From the NCBI RefSeq assembly GCF_013282745.1, contig NZ_CP054044.1, forward strand, positions 3,100,001-3,164,000: a stretch of 64,000 nucleotides of DNA, given 5' to 3'. The notes beneath the pieces are model-generated. The model was given only the letters and a program-made list of their open reading frames with translations, had not been told where the DNA came from and did no database searches. A program made the position numbers and the translations under genes. Each line of letters opens with the position of its first letter. Position 1 is the stretch's first letter. Positions 28,616-38,376 of this stretch are shown in pieces. The stretch comes from Yersinia bercovieri ATCC 43970 (GTDB taxonomy: Bacteria; Pseudomonadota; Gammaproteobacteria; Enterobacterales; Enterobacteriaceae).

Positions 28616-28767
28616 CCCCATATTGGGTGAACACAAGTGAAGCAGTAATCGTAGGGGAAATAACCATTCCCTTTGATTTCAAACGATTGTGCTGCCTGAG
28701 TCGTCGACAGCGCCAGTACACCGAAAAACAGCAAACTCCACAACATCGCTATTCTCTGCTTTTTCAT
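28606..28767 (-). CDS. small secreted cysteine-containing protein, unknown
   Basis: I do not recognise a family. The ATG at 28767 follows a strong GAGGAGAGGAGAG and gives 53 residues: a basic start (MKKQR), a hydrophobic stretch of about 18 residues and a likely signal-peptidase site after TTQAA, leaving a mature peptide of about 27 residues. It has two cysteines in YCFTC and ends in WGYR. The frame extends further upstream to 28914, but nothing supports that start. The gene ends inside flhE, convergent with it, and lies upstream of flgN's 3' end. Signal peptide plus good ribosome-binding site argue that it is real. Confidence 0.6.
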   Translation of the reverse strand: MKKQRIAMLWSLLFFGVLALSTTQAAQSFEIKGNGYFPYDYCFTCVHPIWGYR

Positions 28768-28911
28768 CTCTCCTCTCCTCATCGAAACCAAGCAAACAAT
28801 GCTTAGCCACAGCAGAGTAGCGCGCTGCAAAAAAAGAGAAAAAACCCTTTTTTGAGTAGGTAGGAAGCTAATGACATTAAGATGGCAATATGGGGAGTGA
28901 GGTAGGGATCG

Positions 28912-28951
28912 CACAGAGATAAACCCCGCAGTGCAGCAGTTAATCTCTGTG
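28912..28951 (-). terminator. hairpin downstream of flgN
   Basis: CACAGAGAT and ATCTCTGTG form a nine-pair stem across a GC-rich loop, 33 bases after the flgN stop. No T run follows. It may end the flgAMN transcript before the small gene. Confidence 0.4.
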
Positions 28952-28983
28952 GCAAATAAATTTATTCTGAGACAGGGGAAATA

Positions 28984-29421
28984 TTAAACGCCAATCTTGC
29001 GGCCCAGTAAGCTGGCACCTTTGGCGTGACCATCAGGGCCATAGAGTGACTGACCGTGGCGAGTGTTCAGAATCGCCAGCGCCTGAGTGTTATGCTCAAT
29101 ATGCTGTTGCAGCAGTAGCCCGTTGTGCAGGTTGCTGTACTGAAGATGCTCGGCCAGCTGCAACATCCGTTGCCACCGCTCAGCGAGGGGCTGATTATTG
29201 CTATAGGGCGCGTGGATCTTGGCTGCGGTTTCAGCGGTAAGTCGAGTTTGTTCCAGATAAGCCAGCGTCGCCAGTATTGAACTTTTTTGTTCAGTCACCC
29301 CTTGCAGCACGATACCCTGAATCCGACCGGAGCAGAGTAATTGCTGCTCTTGTGCCACAACAGTCGTCAATGATTCTAGCAGTTCTAATTGCTGGTCCAG
29401 ATTGATCTGTAATCTCTCCAC
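28984..29421 (-). CDS. flgN: flagellar export chaperone FlgN
   Basis: Cytoplasmic chaperone for the hook-filament junction proteins FlgK and FlgL. About 145 helical residues. The most likely start is the third of three tandem GTG codons (29421), eight bases after AAGGA, giving MERLQINLDQQL; the open frame runs back to a TTG at 29466. Matches E. coli FlgN in ITEQKSS-type and LYGPDG-type segments (here VTEQKSSILATLAYLEQ and SLYGPDGH). Downstream of flgM in the usual order. Confidence 0.9.
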   Translation of the reverse strand: MERLQINLDQQLELLESLTTVVAQEQQLLCSGRIQGIVLQGVTEQKSSILATLAYLEQTRLTAETAAKIHAPYSNNQPLAERWQRMLQLAEHLQYSNLHNGLLLQQHIEHNTQALAILNTRHGQSLYGPDGHAKGASLLGRKIGV

Positions 29422-29517
29422 CACCACTTTCCTTTTACGATAAATACGGGTTGTTACCACTAGCAATTTAGTCGCGATTAGCCATCAACTTAGTAGCGAT
29501 GAGCAATAGAGTCACAA

Positions 29518-29817
29518 CTAACTGTTCTTAAGGTCATCCGCGACATTTTTCAGCAAAGCATCGGCAATTTTACCGGTATCCATGGTCAGTTGGCCTGAAC
29601 GAATAGCCTGTTTTAACGTTTCTACGCGTTCAACATTGATATCCTGACTGCCCGGTTGCATCAGTTTTGCCTGCGCATCACTCAATTTAACCTCTGTACC
29701 GCTCACCTGCGTTTTTGTCTGGGCAGAAGGCTTACGCGATTGTTGCGCAATGTCACTGATTTCCCGTGGCTGCACTTTTGTTGCTGGTGATAGCGGTTGA
29801 GTGCGTTCAATACTCAT
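29518..29817 (-). CDS. flgM: anti-sigma-28 factor FlgM
   Basis: Holds FliA inactive until the hook is complete, then is exported. 99 residues; disordered N-terminal export half ([11 protein letters not shown], as in enterics) and C-terminal sigma-binding helices (about 60-95, [16 protein letters not shown] and IADALLKN). It lies between flgA and flgN. A GTCGATAA sequence 34 bases upstream may be the -10 of a class 3 promoter. Confidence 0.95.
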   Translation of the reverse strand: MSIERTQPLSPATKVQPREISDIAQQSRKPSAQTKTQVSGTEVKLSDAQAKLMQPGSQDINVERVETLKQAIRSGQLTMDTGKIADALLKNVADDLKNS

Positions 29818-29850
29818 GTTGTGTTGCTCCCTCTAGTGCGGGATTGAGGT

Positions 29851-29858
29851 TTATCGAC
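29851..29858 (-). promoter_or_regulatory. possible sigma-28 -10 element of flgM
   Basis: GTCGATAA on the minus strand differs at one base from GCCGATAA and is 34 bases before the flgM ATG. No good -35 element is at the standard 11-base spacing, so this is weak. In Salmonella flgM has both class 2 and class 3 transcription. Confidence 0.35.
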
Positions 29859-29947
29859 CCGCAATTTGATGGCGGGATTGTCACTATTTTACCCGCAAAT
29901 AACTGCATATTAGTGTTATCGGCAAAGGTTAAAAAAACTTTAATCAC

Positions 29948-30075
29948 GACACCCAAAGAACTTAACGTTGCAGGTAGGCAGCAAGCGTGTTAATCCCGAT
30001 GAGCTTACATGAGTAAGTGATTCGGGTGAATACGCGCCGTCAACAACCCTGCAGCTTTAAGGGCGAAGGGTTATA
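29948..30075. repeat. ERIC element overlapping the end of flgA
   Basis: A 128-base element aligns over its length with the copies at 47864-48147 in the opposite orientation (shared GTTGCAGGTAGGCAGCAAG, CCCGATGAGCT, AGTGATTCGGGTGA and CAACAACCCTGC). The central hairpin CTTAC-ATGA-GTAAG pairs as CTGACT/AGTCAG does in the other copies, so the stem is kept by paired changes. Its terminal TTATA covers the flgA stop codon (30071-30073). It lies in the flgA-flgM gap and is probably co-transcribed. Confidence 0.85.
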
Positions 30076-30751
30076 ACATAATGCGAATGGTGCCATCTTC
30101 GCCCACGACACCACTGACTATCTGACCCGATGCCATGCGCACGCGGAGGTTATCTTGAATGGCCGCATTGTTCATCGCTTTACCATAACTGTTAACATTA
30201 AACCCTTCACCCTGCGCCAGCACCTGCACATCTTGCCCCGATTTTATGATCCACAGGCGGCGCAACATATTGCGGGTTAATGGTTGCCCCGCATTGATTT
30301 GCCGCAAACTGACAGCCCCTTGCGCAAAATGGGGTTCCAGTAAGGCACCGGGCGGCAGGGTATCCAACCGGCCTTGTTTCATCTCAACATCTTGCGCGGT
30401 AATTTTTGCGCCGGCAGCCAGTTGACGAGTGGCGACTACATAGCGCCCACTCACCTGAACTTGCGTCTGGATAAAGCGGCGCACGCCATCGCAACGTACC
30501 GATAGGCTGATATTCCCCCAAGGGCGGGCGTTGGTCGGCAGTGTGATTTCAGGCATTTCGCACTGCGGCCATTGGCTCTGCGGCGTTTTGATAATGACAT
30601 TAACCCGACTCTCTTTATCCGGATATTGCTGCTGGAAGAGTTGATTTACCTGCGCGGATAAATCTGCCGCCACCGCCTGATGGGCAAATGGCTGGCTCAT
30701 CAGCAGCAACCCCAAAGCTAAGGTTTTGGCATCAATTCTTTTTATTGCCAT
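30071..30751 (-). CDS. flgA: P-ring assembly chaperone FlgA
   Basis: Periplasmic chaperone for FlgI. About 226 residues from the ATG at 30751, which has GGAG nine bases upstream; in-frame ATGs at 30760 and 30775 are alternatives. A signal peptide (about 1-30, ending QAVAADLS) is followed by the SAF-like domain (about 90-226, with VVATRQLAAGAKITAQDVEMKQGR). The stop codon lies in the end of an ERIC element. Divergent from flgB. Confidence 0.92.
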   Translation of the reverse strand: MAIKRIDAKTLALGLLLMSQPFAHQAVAADLSAQVNQLFQQQYPDKESRVNVIIKTPQSQWPQCEMPEITLPTNARPWGNISLSVRCDGVRRFIQTQVQVSGRYVVATRQLAAGAKITAQDVEMKQGRLDTLPPGALLEPHFAQGAVSLRQINAGQPLTRNMLRRLWIIKSGQDVQVLAQGEGFNVNSYGKAMNNAAIQDNLRVRMASGQIVSGVVGEDGTIRIML

Positions 30752-30849
30752 CACATCCATCTCCACCGCTGTCATCGGGTAAACCAGACTCTGCCTTTTA
30801 ACACACAGCCCATTTTCGCATCCTAGTGTACCCGTACCGTTATCAGGTT

Positions 30850-30892
30850 AAGGGGACAAATAGCGACGCATTTTGCCCTTATTCTGACGATA
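30850..30892 (+). promoter_or_regulatory. FlhD4C2 box between flgA and flgB
   Basis: Half-site AAGGGGACAAATAGCG (30850-30865) matches about 13 of 16 consensus positions. After 11 bases an inverted, weaker half CCTTATTCTGACGATA (30877-30892) follows. It is 58 bases before flgB and between divergent class 2 operons, where E. coli also has an FlhDC site. Confidence 0.7.
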
Positions 30893-30950
30893 GGCTTCCC
30901 TATGCGGCGTTTATGCTGTCGACTCCAAATTCTAACCTTGCGGGGGGACT

Positions 30951-31364
30951 ATGCTCGACAAACTGGACGGTGCTCTGCGTTTTCAACAAGAGGCGCTGAA
31001 CTTGCGCGCTCAACGACAGGAGATTCTGTCGTCCAACATTGCGAATGCGGATACACCTGGCTTTCAGGCACGTGATATCGATTTCTCCAGCCAACTGAAA
31101 AAAGTGGTGGAGCAAGGACGTGTTAGCGGTACAGGGGTGTCGCTCAGTTTAACGTCAGCCCGTCATATCCCGGCAAGTACGGTTCAACCCCCTGATCTTG
31201 ATCTGTTATTCCGCGTACCGGACCAGCCATCAATGGATGGCAACACCGTGGATATGGATCGTGAACGTACCAACTTTGCCGATAACAGCCTGAAATATCA
31301 AACTGATTTGACTGTGATTAGCAGCCAAATCAAAGGGATGTTGTCAGTGTTACAACAAGGATAA
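30951..31364 (+). CDS. flgB: flagellar proximal rod protein FlgB
   Basis: Proximal rod subunit, 137 residues. The N-terminal rod motif [15 protein letters not shown] and a C-terminal helix for self-assembly are present; start identical to E. coli (MLDKLD). No cleaved signal: it leaves through the flagellar export gate. First gene of flgBCDEFGHIJ, with GGGGGG upstream and flgC five bases after the stop. Confidence 0.96.
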   Translation: MLDKLDGALRFQQEALNLRAQRQEILSSNIANADTPGFQARDIDFSSQLKKVVEQGRVSGTGVSLSLTSARHIPASTVQPPDLDLLFRVPDQPSMDGNTVDMDRERTNFADNSLKYQTDLTVISSQIKGMLSVLQQG

Positions 31365-31369
31365 GACGC

Positions 31370-31774
31370 ATGTCTTTACTGAATATTTTTGATATTGCCG
31401 GTTCGGCATTATCAGCTCAGTCGCAACGATTGAACGTTAGCGCCAGTAACATGGCTAACGCCGACAGTGTGACCGGCCCGGATGGTCAGCCGTATCGCGC
31501 CAAGCAAGTGGTCTTTCAGGTGGCGGCGCAACCGGGGCAGGAGACCGGTGGCGTGCGTGTGTCACAGGTGGTTGATGACCCCGCACCGGATCGTTTGGTG
31601 TTTCAACCGGGTAACCCGCTGGCCGACGCGAAGGGCTATGTCCGTATGCCTAACGTAGATGTGACCGGCGAAATGGTGAACACCATCTCCGCCTCACGCA
31701 GCTATCAGGCCAATGTTGAAGTGCTCAATACCACCAAATCTCTGATGCTCAAGACGCTGACACTGGGTCAATAA
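31370..31774 (+). CDS. flgC: flagellar proximal rod protein FlgC
   Basis: Rod subunit, 134 residues, with the N-terminal rod motif [16 protein letters not shown] and the C-terminal segment [25 protein letters not shown] shared by axial proteins. Tightly spaced with flgB and flgD. Confidence 0.96.
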   Translation: MSLLNIFDIAGSALSAQSQRLNVSASNMANADSVTGPDGQPYRAKQVVFQVAAQPGQETGGVRVSQVVDDPAPDRLVFQPGNPLADAKGYVRMPNVDVTGEMVNTISASRSYQANVEVLNTTKSLMLKTLTLGQ

Positions 31775-31789
31775 CAGGAGCCTGCATAC

Positions 31790-32482
31790 ATGGCCATTAC
31801 CAATTCCCTGACCGATAGCGATTACGGTATTAACAGCAGCAGCGGCACGAACACTAATGCCACCAGTGGCAGCACCAGTCAGGATCTGCAAAACAGCTTC
31901 CTGACGTTGTTGGTTGCGCAGTTAAAAAATCAGGACCCGACTAACCCAATGCAAAACAACGAGTTGACTACGCAATTGGCGCAGATCAACACCGTGAGCG
32001 GCATTGAAAAGCTGAATACCACACTGGGTTCCATTTCCGGTCAAATTGATAGCAGCCAATCGCTGCAAGCCAGTAGCCTGATTGGTCACGGGGTGATGAT
32101 CCCTGGCACCAATGTGTTGGCGGGTAGCAAAGATGGTGTTGTCACCACCACCCCATTTGGCGTTGAGCTGGATCGGGCGGCGGACAAAGTGACCGCCACT
32201 ATCAGCGATAAAAATGGTCAGGTGGTGCGCACCATTGAGATCGGCAGCCTGAAAGCGGGGGTACACGCCTTTACCTGGGATGGCTCACTGGATGCCGGTG
32301 GTAATGCTCCAGATGGTGCTTACACCGTGGCGATCACCGCCAGCAATGGTGGCTCATCGCTGATGGCGACGCCGTTAAGTTATGCGGTGGTTAATGGCGT
32401 TACCCGTGGCAGTGATGGTTCCAAATTGGATCTCGGGCTGGCAGGCACTATCACCCTGGATAAAGTTCGTCAGATTTTGTAG
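31790..32482 (+). CDS. flgD: hook-capping protein FlgD
   Basis: Scaffold cap for hook growth, removed on completion. 230 residues: disordered N-terminus rich in Ser/Thr, the conserved core FLTLLVAQLKNQDPTNPM (about 38-55), then tudor-like and FnIII-like domains. AGGAG-type site upstream. Length as in Salmonella FlgD. Confidence 0.96.
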   Translation: MAITNSLTDSDYGINSSSGTNTNATSGSTSQDLQNSFLTLLVAQLKNQDPTNPMQNNELTTQLAQINTVSGIEKLNTTLGSISGQIDSSQSLQASSLIGHGVMIPGTNVLAGSKDGVVTTTPFGVELDRAADKVTATISDKNGQVVRTIEIGSLKAGVHAFTWDGSLDAGGNAPDGAYTVAITASNGGSSLMATPLSYAVVNGVTRGSDGSKLDLGLAGTITLDKVRQIL

Positions 32483-32628
32483 GTCAGTGATTCGTCGCCA
32501 GCAGTAGTCAAACCAATACGACGGTGGGCCAGGGATTCGAACTGACTCACCATCAATTTTAAAAGCAGCATTGATATGTCATCAATGCGCAAGGTCTGTA
32601 ACGGACCCCGAATTTAACGGAGAAGAAA

Positions 32629-33888
32629 ATGGGCTTTTCTCAAGCAGTCAGCGGTTTGAACGCAGCATCCAGCAACCTGGATGTGATCGGTAACAATATC
32701 GCCAACTCGGCGACGTCAGGTTTTAAAGCCGGCTCAGTTTCTTTTGCCGATATGTTTGCAGGTTCTCAAACCGGTATGGGCGTCAAAGTGGCGGGGATTA
32801 CGCAGGACTTCAACGACGGTACTGCCACCACCACCAACCGTCGTCTGGATCTGGCTATCAGCCAGAATGGCTTCTTCCGGATGCAAGATAGCAGCGGTGG
32901 TATCTTCTATGCGCGTAACGGCCAATTTAAGCTGGATGCGGATCGCAATATCATCAACATGCAGGGTCTGAGCCTGACCGGCTACCCGGCAACAGGAACA
33001 CCGCCAACCATTCAGCAGGGCGCAAACCCGATTCCGCTGTCGATTCCGCAGGATATGATCTCTGCTAAAGCGACAACCTCCGGCTCCATGGTGGCGAACC
33101 TGACCTCAACCCACGATATTGTTCCTGCCACCCCAGCTTTCGATCCGGACAAACCCGCCACTTACAGCTTCGTCAACAACATGACCACTTTCGATACCTT
33201 GGGTAACCGCCATGAGATCAATGTGTTCTATGTTAAGCGCACCGAAAGCTCAACAGCGGGCAACTCATGGGATGTCTACACCCGTGATAGCAGCGCCAAT
33301 CCAGCGCAAACTGCGGCCCTACGTGGCTCCATGCAGTTTGATACCAATGGCGCACTGAGCACCGTGACCAATGGGGCGAATCCGGCCAGCACCACTGATT
33401 TCACTCTGACTATCCCAATGGGGGTGGTCAATGGCGCGACAGCAGCTCCCTTCACACTGAGTGTCGCCGGCACTAAGCAGCAAAATACCGGCACCGACAG
33501 CATTGTTTCGCAAAACCAAACCGGCTATGCCGCTGGTGAGTTCACCGGTTTCCAGATCAACAACGATGGCTCTGTGGTTGGCACCTACTCAAACTCACAG
33601 ACTCAGCTGCTCGGTCAAATCGTGATGGCTAACTTTGCTAACCCAGAAGGGCTGTCATCGGAAGGCGATAACGTGTGGAAAGAGACACTGGCCTCCGGTA
33701 ACCCAATGTTGGGGACGGCAGGCGGTGGTGGTTTCGGTACTTTGACCAGTGGTGCGCTGGAGTCCTCTAACGTGGATTTGAGTAAAGAGCTGGTGAACAT
33801 GATTGTGGCGCAACGTAACTATCAGTCCAACGCGCAGACCATCAAAACCCAGGATCAGATCTTACAAACTCTGGTTAACCTGCGTTAA
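32629..33888 (+). CDS. flgE: flagellar hook protein FlgE
   Basis: Forms the hook, the universal joint. 419 residues: N-terminal helix (SQAVSGLNAASSNLDVIGNNIANS), beta-rich D1/D2 domains, and C-terminal helix (SKELVNMIVAQRNYQSNAQTIKTQDQIL). Slightly longer than E. coli FlgE (402). Preceded by a 146-base gap after flgD, the longest in this operon, and a good GGAG site. Confidence 0.96.
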   Translation: MGFSQAVSGLNAASSNLDVIGNNIANSATSGFKAGSVSFADMFAGSQTGMGVKVAGITQDFNDGTATTTNRRLDLAISQNGFFRMQDSSGGIFYARNGQFKLDADRNIINMQGLSLTGYPATGTPPTIQQGANPIPLSIPQDMISAKATTSGSMVANLTSTHDIVPATPAFDPDKPATYSFVNNMTTFDTLGNRHEINVFYVKRTESSTAGNSWDVYTRDSSANPAQTAALRGSMQFDTNGALSTVTNGANPASTTDFTLTIPMGVVNGATAAPFTLSVAGTKQQNTGTDSIVSQNQTGYAAGEFTGFQINNDGSVVGTYSNSQTQLLGQIVMANFANPEGLSSEGDNVWKETLASGNPMLGTAGGGGFGTLTSGALESSNVDLSKELVNMIVAQRNYQSNAQTIKTQDQILQTLVNLR

Positions 33889-33909
33889 TCGAACTGACGG
33901 GATAAGCTC

Positions 33910-34665
33910 ATGGATCACGCAATATATACCGCGATGGGCGCGGCGCGACAGTCGCTGGATCAGCAGGCGGTCACGGCGAACAACCTGGCGAACGCCTCAA
34001 CGCCGGGTTTCCGCGCGCAGCTGTCCGCCATGCGTGCTGTCCCTATCGACGGGCCGAGCATGGCAACCCGCACTATGGTCGTGGCATCAACCCCCGGCGT
34101 GGATATCAGCCAGGGGACGATAAATTTTAGCGGTCGCCCACTGGATGTGGCTCTACAGCAGGATGGTTATCTGGCGGTGCAACTGCCCGATGGTACTGAA
34201 GCCTACACCCGCAACGGGAATATTCAGGTGGCGGCTAACGGCCAAATGACCGTGCAGGGTTACCCGCTAATGGGTGATAACGGCCCGATCGAAGTGCCCC
34301 CTCAGGCGGCGGTTACCATTGCGGCGGATGGCACCATCTCGGCACTGAACGCCGGTGATTCACCCAATACCATTGCGCAACTAGGGCAAATCAAACGGGT
34401 TCGGGCCACACCGGGTGAAGTGATGCACGGCGATGATGGCTTGTTCCATCTGACCCCTGCCACGCAACAGGCGCGGGGTGCTCAGTTGGCCAATGATCCG
34501 CTGATTAAAATCATGCCGGGCGTGCTGGAAGGTAGCAACGTGAAAGCGGTTGAGGCCATGACAGACATGATTGCCAATGCCCGCAGTTTCGAAATGCAGA
34601 TGAAAATTATCCACAGTGTGGATGAAAACGAACAGCGCGCTAATCAGCTGTTAGCAATGGGCTAA
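33910..34665 (+). CDS. flgF: flagellar proximal rod protein FlgF
   Basis: Rod subunit, 251 residues, with the N-terminal [15 protein letters not shown] rod motif and a C-terminal axial helix (about 215-245, [16 protein letters not shown]). Spacing of 21 bases after flgE and 26 before flgG fits a single transcript. Confidence 0.96.
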   Translation: MDHAIYTAMGAARQSLDQQAVTANNLANASTPGFRAQLSAMRAVPIDGPSMATRTMVVASTPGVDISQGTINFSGRPLDVALQQDGYLAVQLPDGTEAYTRNGNIQVAANGQMTVQGYPLMGDNGPIEVPPQAAVTIAADGTISALNAGDSPNTIAQLGQIKRVRATPGEVMHGDDGLFHLTPATQQARGAQLANDPLIKIMPGVLEGSNVKAVEAMTDMIANARSFEMQMKIIHSVDENEQRANQLLAMG

Positions 34666-34691
34666 GCGCGCAGGCGCAGAGGAGTAAACTG

Positions 34692-35474
34692 ATGATCCGA
34701 TCATTATGGATTGCCAAAACCGGTTTGGATGCACAGCAAACCAACATGGACGTCATCGCCAACAACCTGGCGAACGTCAGCACCAATGGTTTTAAACGTC
34801 AACGTGCGGTATTCGAAGATTTGCTCTACCAGACCATGCGTCAACCGGGGGCGCAATCCTCCGAACAGACCACCTTGCCGTCGGGTTTACAGATTGGTAC
34901 GGGGGTTCGTCCGGTGGCGACGGAGCGCTTACACAGTCAGGGCAACCTGGCCAAGACCGATAACACCAAAGATATCGCCATCAAAGGTGAGGGGTTCTTT
35001 CAGGTGCAGATGCCGGATGGCACCAATGCCTATACCCGCGATGGATCTTTCCAGGTTGACCAAAATGGTCAGTTGGTCACTGCCAGCGGTTTTCCGGTGC
35101 AGCCGGCGATCACCATTCCGGCGAATGCGCTGAGTATGACCGTGGGCCGTGACGGGATAGTCAGTGTCACCTTGCAGGGGCAGACCGCCACGCAGCAAGT
35201 GGGGCAACTGACACTGACCACCTTCATCAATAACAGCGGCCTGGAGAGTATGGGTGAAAACCTGTATCAGGAAACCGCCAGCTCCGGCGCGCCGAATGAT
35301 ACCACGCCGGGCCTGAATGGCGGTGGCTTGCTGTATCAGGGCTATGTTGAAACCTCTAACGTCAATGTCGCGGAGGAGTTGGTCAATATGATCCAGACGC
35401 AACGCGCCTATGAGATCAACAGTAAAGCGGTTTCAACTTCCGACCAGATGTTGCAAAAACTGACCCAGCTGTAA
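34692..35474 (+). CDS. flgG: flagellar distal rod protein FlgG
   Basis: Distal rod subunit, 260 residues, with N-terminal [17 protein letters not shown] and the FlgG-specific segment that stiffens the rod (about 45-65), and C-terminal [24 protein letters not shown]. Length equals E. coli FlgG. Confidence 0.97.
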   Translation: MIRSLWIAKTGLDAQQTNMDVIANNLANVSTNGFKRQRAVFEDLLYQTMRQPGAQSSEQTTLPSGLQIGTGVRPVATERLHSQGNLAKTDNTKDIAIKGEGFFQVQMPDGTNAYTRDGSFQVDQNGQLVTASGFPVQPAITIPANALSMTVGRDGIVSVTLQGQTATQQVGQLTLTTFINNSGLESMGENLYQETASSGAPNDTTPGLNGGGLLYQGYVETSNVNVAEELVNMIQTQRAYEINSKAVSTSDQMLQKLTQL

Positions 35475-35578
35475 ATCCGCTTTCGGGGGGCGATAGCGCC
35501 CCCTGATTGCCGCAGAATAATGAGTATTCGGGGCTGACCTTGCCAGCCTCTAACAGGTAACAGGACTGATAATCAGAG

Positions 35579-36292
35579 ATGGACAGAAAGCCGCTGCGCA
35601 AATCAGGTGGATTGAAATGGGTCTGCATGCCGTTGACGGCAATGCTACTCAATGGCTGCGCGTATATTCCGCATAAATCACTGGTGGATGGCACGACCTC
35701 TGCCCAGCCGGCACCGGCCAGTGCGCCATTACCGAATGGCTCTATTTTCCAAGCTGCCCAGCCGATGAACTATGGTTATCAGCCGCTGTTTGAAGACCGT
35801 CGCCCACGTAACGTCGGTGACACCCTGACCATCACCTTGCAGGAAAATGTTAGCGCCAGTAAGAGCTCCTCCGCGAATGCCAGCCGTAATGGCTCGAGCA
35901 AATTTGGTGTGGCGACGGCGCCTCGCTATCTGGAAGGGTTGTTAGGCAATGCCCGCGCCGACATGGATATTTCTGGCGACAACACCTTTGGTGGCAAGGG
36001 GGGGGCGAATGCCAATAACACCTTCAGTGGCACCATCACCGTGACGGTTGACCGGGTGCTGGCCAACGGCAACTTGCATGTGGTCGGTGAGAAACAGATC
36101 GCCATCAATCAGGGAACCGAATTTATTCGCTTCTCTGGGGTAGTCAACCCACGCACCATCAGCGGCAGCAATACCGTGACCTCAACACAGGTGGCTGATG
36201 CACGCATCGAATATGTGGGTAATGGTTATATCAATGAAGCGCAGACCATGGGCTGGTTGCAGCGGTTCTTCCTTAATATCTCGCCGTACTAA
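35579..36292 (+). CDS. flgH: flagellar L-ring lipoprotein FlgH
   Basis: Outer-membrane L-ring subunit, 237 residues. Lipoprotein signal ends in LLNGC, so Cys27 is the acylated residue. Mature part closely matches E. coli FlgH ([20 protein letters not shown] and [18 protein letters not shown]). A 104-base gap after flgG precedes it. Confidence 0.96.
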   Translation: MDRKPLRKSGGLKWVCMPLTAMLLNGCAYIPHKSLVDGTTSAQPAPASAPLPNGSIFQAAQPMNYGYQPLFEDRRPRNVGDTLTITLQENVSASKSSSANASRNGSSKFGVATAPRYLEGLLGNARADMDISGDNTFGGKGGANANNTFSGTITVTVDRVLANGNLHVVGEKQIAINQGTEFIRFSGVVNPRTISGSNTVTSTQVADARIEYVGNGYINEAQTMGWLQRFFLNISPY

Positions 36293-36303
36293 GAGGCCCA
36301 TCA

Positions 36304-37413
36304 ATGCGTAAACAATCACTTATCACACTTTTTATCACGCTGCTTTCGCTGGTGTGGATGCCCGCGCAAGCAGAGCGTATTCGCGATTTGGTGACCGTTC
36401 AGGGAGTGCGTGATAACGCGTTGATCGGTTATGGACTGGTGGTTGGTCTGGATGGCTCCGGTGACCAGACCATGCAGACACCATTTACCACGCAAAGCCT
36501 GAGTAACATGTTGTCGCAGCTGGGGATTACCGTACCGCCGGGCACCAATATGCAGCTCAAAAACGTGGCTGCGGTGATGGTCACGGCTAAGTTGCCGGCA
36601 TTTTCCCGCGCCGGACAGACCATCGACGTGGTGGTCTCCTCGATGGGGAACGCCAAAAGTATTCGTGGCGGCACACTGCTGATGACACCACTGAAAGGGG
36701 TGGATAATCAGGTTTATGCCCTGGCGCAGGGTAACGTCTTGGTCGGGGGCGCAGGGGCCTCATCGGGGGGGAGCAGCGTGCAGGTTAATCAGTTGACGGG
36801 CGGGCGCATCAGCGGTGGTGCCACTATCGAACGTGAACTGCCAACCACCTTTGGTTCCGATGGCGTGATTAACCTGCAGTTGAATACCGAAGATTTCACC
36901 ATGGCGCAGCAGGTCAGTGATGCCATTAATCGCCAGCGCGGTTTTGGTTCGGCGACGGCGATTGATGCGCGCACTATTCAGATTTTAGTGCCGCGGGGTA
37001 ACAGTTCACAGGTCCGTTTCCTGGCCGATATTCAGAATATACCGGTGAATGTCGATGCTGGTGATGCCAAGGTGATTATCAACTCCCGTACCGGCTCGGT
37101 GGTGATGAACCGCAATGTGGTGCTGGACTCCTGTGCGGTGGCGCAAGGGAACCTGTCGGTGGTGGTTGATAAGCAAAATACCGTCAGCCAGCCGGATACC
37201 CCTTTCGGCGGCGGTCAAACAGTGGTGACACCTAACACTCAGATCTCTGTTCAGCAGCAAGGTGGCGTGTTGCAGCGAGTCAATGCTAGCCCGAATCTGA
37301 ACAATGTGGTGCGCGCCTTGAACTCGCTGGGGGCAACACCTATCGATTTGATGTCTATCTTGCAGGCGATGCAAAGTGCTGGCTGCCTACGGGCTAAATT
37401 GGAGATTATCTGA
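36304..37413 (+). CDS. flgI: flagellar P-ring protein FlgI
   Basis: Periplasmic P-ring subunit, 369 residues, with a signal peptide (about 1-23, ending AQAER). Conserved [24 protein letters not shown] start of the mature protein. FlgA chaperones it. Its stop overlaps the flgJ start by one base. Confidence 0.97.
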   Translation: MRKQSLITLFITLLSLVWMPAQAERIRDLVTVQGVRDNALIGYGLVVGLDGSGDQTMQTPFTTQSLSNMLSQLGITVPPGTNMQLKNVAAVMVTAKLPAFSRAGQTIDVVVSSMGNAKSIRGGTLLMTPLKGVDNQVYALAQGNVLVGGAGASSGGSSVQVNQLTGGRISGGATIERELPTTFGSDGVINLQLNTEDFTMAQQVSDAINRQRGFGSATAIDARTIQILVPRGNSSQVRFLADIQNIPVNVDAGDAKVIINSRTGSVVMNRNVVLDSCAVAQGNLSVVVDKQNTVSQPDTPFGGGQTVVTPNTQISVQQQGGVLQRVNASPNLNNVVRALNSLGATPIDLMSILQAMQSAGCLRAKLEII

Positions 37414-38375
37414 TGAGCGATCTGATGAGCATGTCCGGCACCGCCAATGAGATGTTTGGGGCGGCCTACGACGCTCAATCACTGAATAGCTTAAAACGTG
37501 ATGCAGCAAGAGATCCCGAGGGGAACCTGAAAAAGGTGGCCCAGCAAGTGGAGGGGATGTTTGTGCAGATGATGCTGAAAAGTATGCGCTCTGCCTTGCC
37601 GCAAGATGGTGTGATGAACAGTGATCAAACCCGGCTTTATACCTCAATGTATGACCAGCAGATTGCTCAGCAAATGTCGGTCAAGGGGTTAGGTCTGGCC
37701 GACATGATGGTAAAACAGCTGTCAGGTGCCACCTCGCCAAGTGAAACCGCAGGTACAGTGCCGATGATGCTCGATGATGATGTGTTGCAAACACTACCGG
37801 CACAGGCATTGGCTCAAATGGTGCGCCGGGCAATGCCGACACCACCGAGCAACAGTGGCGTATCACTACCACAAGGCCCCGGTAATTTTGTGGCGCGCAT
37901 GTCGATTCCGGCACAAATTGCCAGTCAACAAAGTGGGATCCCTCATCAGCTAATTATGGCGCAGGCCGCGCTGGAGTCCGGCTGGGGGCAACGTGAGATC
38001 CCAACCGCTGACGGCAAAACCAGCTACAACGTCTTTGGTATTAAAGCGGGTAGCAACTGGGATGGCCCGGTCAGTGAAATTACCACCACGGAATATGAGC
38101 AGGGGGTGGCGACGAAAACCAAAGCCCGCTTCCGGGTCTATGGCTCTTATGTCGAGGCGGTTAGTGACTACGTCAAACTGCTGACACAAAATCCGCGCTA
38201 CGCCAATGTCGCCGCAGCACAAAGCCCTGAACAGGGGGCACATGCGCTGCAACAAGCCGGTTACGCCACCGACCCGCAATATGCACAAAAGTTGGTTAGT
38301 GTGATCCAGCAGATGAGGAGTGCCGGTGAGCAGGCGGTTAAAGCATACAGCAGCGACCTAAGCCAGCTCTTCTAA
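37413..38375 (+). CDS. flgJ: rod cap and peptidoglycan hydrolase FlgJ
   Basis: Two-domain protein of 320 residues. N-terminal rod-binding domain (about 30-100, VAQQVEGMFVQMMLKSMR); C-terminal glucosaminidase/muramidase domain (about 160-320), with the catalytic glutamate in MAQAALESGWGQ. It opens the cell wall for the rod. It lies last in the flgB operon; a palindromic element follows. Confidence 0.96.
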   Translation: MSDLMSMSGTANEMFGAAYDAQSLNSLKRDAARDPEGNLKKVAQQVEGMFVQMMLKSMRSALPQDGVMNSDQTRLYTSMYDQQIAQQMSVKGLGLADMMVKQLSGATSPSETAGTVPMMLDDDVLQTLPAQALAQMVRRAMPTPPSNSGVSLPQGPGNFVARMSIPAQIASQQSGIPHQLIMAQAALESGWGQREIPTADGKTSYNVFGIKAGSNWDGPVSEITTTEYEQGVATKTKARFRVYGSYVEAVSDYVKLLTQNPRYANVAAAQSPEQGAHALQQAGYATDPQYAQKLVSVIQQMRSAGEQAVKAYSSDLSQLF

Positions 38376-38376
38376 A

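Noticed and set aside
32523..32542. tRNA T-arm-like sequence on the minus strand in the flgD-flgE gap (GGTTCGAATCC-type)
   Set aside because: No matching acceptor stem, anticodon arm or D arm is present at tRNA distances, so it is not a tRNA gene or a clear remnant.
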